Under the pieces are notes generated by a model. It ran no database searches. It saw only the letters and a program-made list of their open reading frames with translations, and was not told the origin of the DNA. A DNA stretch of 64,000 nucleotides. It comes from DATMER01 sp963741305. Its GTDB lineage: Bacteria > Acidobacteriota > Thermoanaerobaculia > Multivoradales > UBA5704. Below are positions 62,425-64,000 of this stretch, piece by piece. Location of the stretch: positions 62,001-126,000 of the forward strand of contig CAVUHL010000007.1 of assembly GCA_963741305.1 (NCBI GenBank), in the 5' to 3' direction. How positions within the stretch are numbered: the stretch's first letter is position 1; the number at the start of each line of letters is the position of its first letter. Made by a program: the position numbers and the translations under genes.

Positions 62425-63867
62425 CACTAGTGTCCGGTTAGAAGTTGAATAGAATCAATTGGTTAGCGGGGTTGGCTACTTCTCGTTGGGACCTGTCGGG
62501 CTGTAAGGCGCATGAAAGCTCGGTTTTTTCGAAGATCGAGACCGACAAGATCTGTAGACATGTGTAGAGCGAGGCATTAAGTTGAAGCTCTTTTCTTGAC
62601 AACGGCGATCAACACGTAGGTGGCCACGGCGCACCAGATTTGCGTCTTCACCGCGTTCTCGCTGGCGCCGAGGAATCGCTTAATGCGCAGGTGCTGTTTG
62701 ATCCACTTGAAGAACAGCTCGACCTGCCAGCGGCCTTTGTAGAGAGCCGCGATCGTCAAGGCGGGCAAGACCGTATTGTTGGTCAGGAAGACGAGCGTCT
62801 TTGCCCGACTCGGGGTCCTTGAAACGGACGCGCCGCAGATGTTCCGGGTAGGCCTTGGCCGAGTAGAAGCCGTTGAGCATCACGCGCTGGTCGCAGATCA
62901 CGCCGGCAGAGCGCTGCGTCGGCGCCGAATACACGCGCCGGGCATCCATGCCTTGCTTGGCACGAGTGACGAAGAAAGCACCGGCCTGATGCATCGCGTA
63001 CAGCCGCGTAAAGTCCACGTAGCCACGATCCATCACATAGAAGGCACCGGCCTCAATCGGCAGGATGTCGAGCACGTTGACATCGTGCAGCTTGCCATCG
63101 CTGATGTGGAGAAACGTCGGGATCGAGCCCCGGAGGTCCAGAAGCGTATGCAGCTTGACAGCCGCCTTGGTCGATCGAAACGGCGCCCAGTCGAACAGGC
63201 TCAAGCATAGATCGATCGTGGTGGAGTCCAGCGCATAGACGCTGGCATCGAGCTCGAGCACCGAAGGATCTTGCGCGTAGAGCGCCTTGGCGCGCGCGAT
63301 CAGTCGCTGAGCCAGCGCTTGATAGATGCGCCAGTCGCGACGCTCGAGTGCGTCGGCCAACGTCGAGCACGCGGGCGACGCCTTCATCCCCATGTGGAAC
63401 AGCTTGGTTTGGTTGGCGGCCAGGCAAGCCTCAATGTCGCGCAGAGATTCGCGCCAAGTGAGTTGCGCGAAGGCCATGACGCGGAACAGGTCGGCACAGT
63501 TCAGAGTGCGCACGCCCGCATCAACCTTGTGCCGTTCGACGATGCGTCCGAAGGTCTTCCAAGGGACGAACTCCATCACCTGTGCGAACAGCGTCTTGCC
63601 CATGTTCATGCGTCACCTCGGGGTCGGTCAAGCCCGAGAGCATGGCATGGACGAGTGGCAAAGCCTCGCGATGAGCTACCGGGGGGCTCCCCGGCCAGCC
63701 CTCTGCCCACTGGACCGGAGCCGAAGCCCTTTCCCCAAGAGATTGCTCAATCCCTCCGGGACATCTCCTCCCCCGAAATTCAAATCGTGGACACCCCTGA
63801 GTCGCCCGAAACTACAGTCAATACTGGCCTTACGGTTGGTAGACAGCAAATAGACCGGACACTAGTG
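62425..63867 (-). mobile_element. IS4-family insertion sequence, 1,443 bp
   Basis: Ends are a perfect 13-bp inverted repeat: CACTAGTGTCCGG at the left and CCGGACACTAGTG at the right. The element is flanked by the 9-bp direct repeat CTGCCACAC. It contains one transposase gene on the minus strand, whose stop codon lies just inside the left repeat, a layout typical of ISPepr1-like IS4 elements. Because both the ends and target duplication are perfect, the insertion is recent. Confidence 0.92.
62438..63609 (-). CDS. IS4-family DDE transposase, two frameshifts
   Basis: About 390 residues in reconstruction. N-terminal GKTLFAQVMEFVPWKTFGRI is a DUF4372 domain, and RVMAFAQLTWRESLRDIE and LDSTTIDLCLSLFDWA precede the first Asp of the DDE triad (second Asp near VMDRGYVDFTRL; Glu near YKGRWQVELFFKWIKQHL). 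Breaks lie near 62800 and 62590; the second leads to the usual C-terminus LQLNASLYTCLQILSVSIFE and ends ILFNF. The frame breaks may be sequencing errors rather than loss of function. Confidence 0.88.
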
Positions 63868-63876
63868 CTGCCACAC
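63868..63876. repeat. Target-site duplication, right copy
   Basis: Second copy of CTGCCACAC, directly after the right terminal repeat. The reading frame of the interrupted gene continues from the next base. Confidence 0.85.
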
Positions 63877-64000
63877 TTGGACTTACTGCTCCGATGGTTT
63901 GTGCGTCTGCTTCAATGGGCGCTACGATTGCGGTGAATAGAATCGTCTTCCGCGCCACCCACGGCCTGCTATCGCCCTTTCAGGGCTTTCTGGTGGGATG

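Larger units (their letters stand above)
62300..63940 (+). pseudogene. Small cysteine-rich secreted protein gene, interrupted by an IS
   Basis: Left part: ATG with AAAAGGAGGAG upstream, signal peptide KLLRFVSLTAALGLTSWLAM ending near ALA, then YPPCSLVHGKTCHT. Right part, after the IS: WTYCSDGLCVCFNGRYDCGE and stop. Removing the element and one copy of CTGCCACAC joins the two in frame to a 62-residue protein with seven cysteines after the signal peptide. In the present sequence the left part is fused to 10 residues of IS sequence and stops. The mature peptide could be a disulphide-rich exported peptide; I recognise no family. Confidence 0.8.

Overview
The window is GC-rich, gene-dense bacterial DNA. 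Several genes suggest Acidobacteriota, possibly the Thermoanaerobaculia side: a secreted DUF5818-like protein, a DUF4142 lipoprotein, an M28 peptidase with a large membrane domain, and a PilT with an extra N-terminal domain. That placement is inference; there is no rRNA or tRNA gene to test it.

1-33.6 kb is one long plus-strand run, mostly with overlapping or closely spaced genes. In order: the end of an Hsp70-like gene, a second Hsp70 fused to a vWA domain, a J-domain-like/zinc-ribbon/TPR/FN3 protein, a membrane-anchored helical protein, a zinc-ribbon P-loop GTPase of the DO-GTPase2 type, a GAP1-like protein (GTPase-associated), two tandem cassettes of small membrane protein plus membrane-anchored zinc-ribbon GTPase, three paralogous alpha-helical repeat modules interleaved with five full and one truncated copy of a polytopic membrane module, and a 14-repeat WD40 protein. 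I read this as a multi-component NTP-dependent sensing or conflict system combining chaperone, GTPase, membrane and scaffold parts. Its composition is the most novel feature of the window.

33.6-48.9 kb is accessory DNA: a CHAT protease with an unrecognised C-terminal domain, a remnant where an MFS transporter start runs into a second CHAT gene, stress-type genes (PfpI, DUF4142), a 60-bp-period repeat array, a Uma2-family gene, and a type I restriction-modification locus in the order hsdM - abiEi - abiEii - hsdS - hsdR, with a toxin-antitoxin pair inside the operon and an AlbA_2-like domain at the end of HsdR.

49.2-61.3 kb is mostly ordinary: a secreted PQQ-like propeller, a LolA-like protein, an S9 peptidase, a minus-strand run of AAA ATPase, TOPRIM protein, truA and AraC regulator, a DUF5818-like protein, an M28 membrane peptidase and a PilT-like ATPase. 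A PIN/Phd-type toxin-antitoxin pair follows. At the right edge a complete IS4-family element has split a small cysteine-rich secreted protein gene; removing the element and one 9-bp target duplication restores the reading frame exactly.

Many genes in 1-33 kb and nearly all of abiE-hsdS-hsdR carry single-base frame breaks, while conserved protein sequence continues on both sides in another frame. These look more like unpolished sequencing indels than decay, so joined spans are given and each break is noted. Between 49 and 61.7 kb only one gene is affected.
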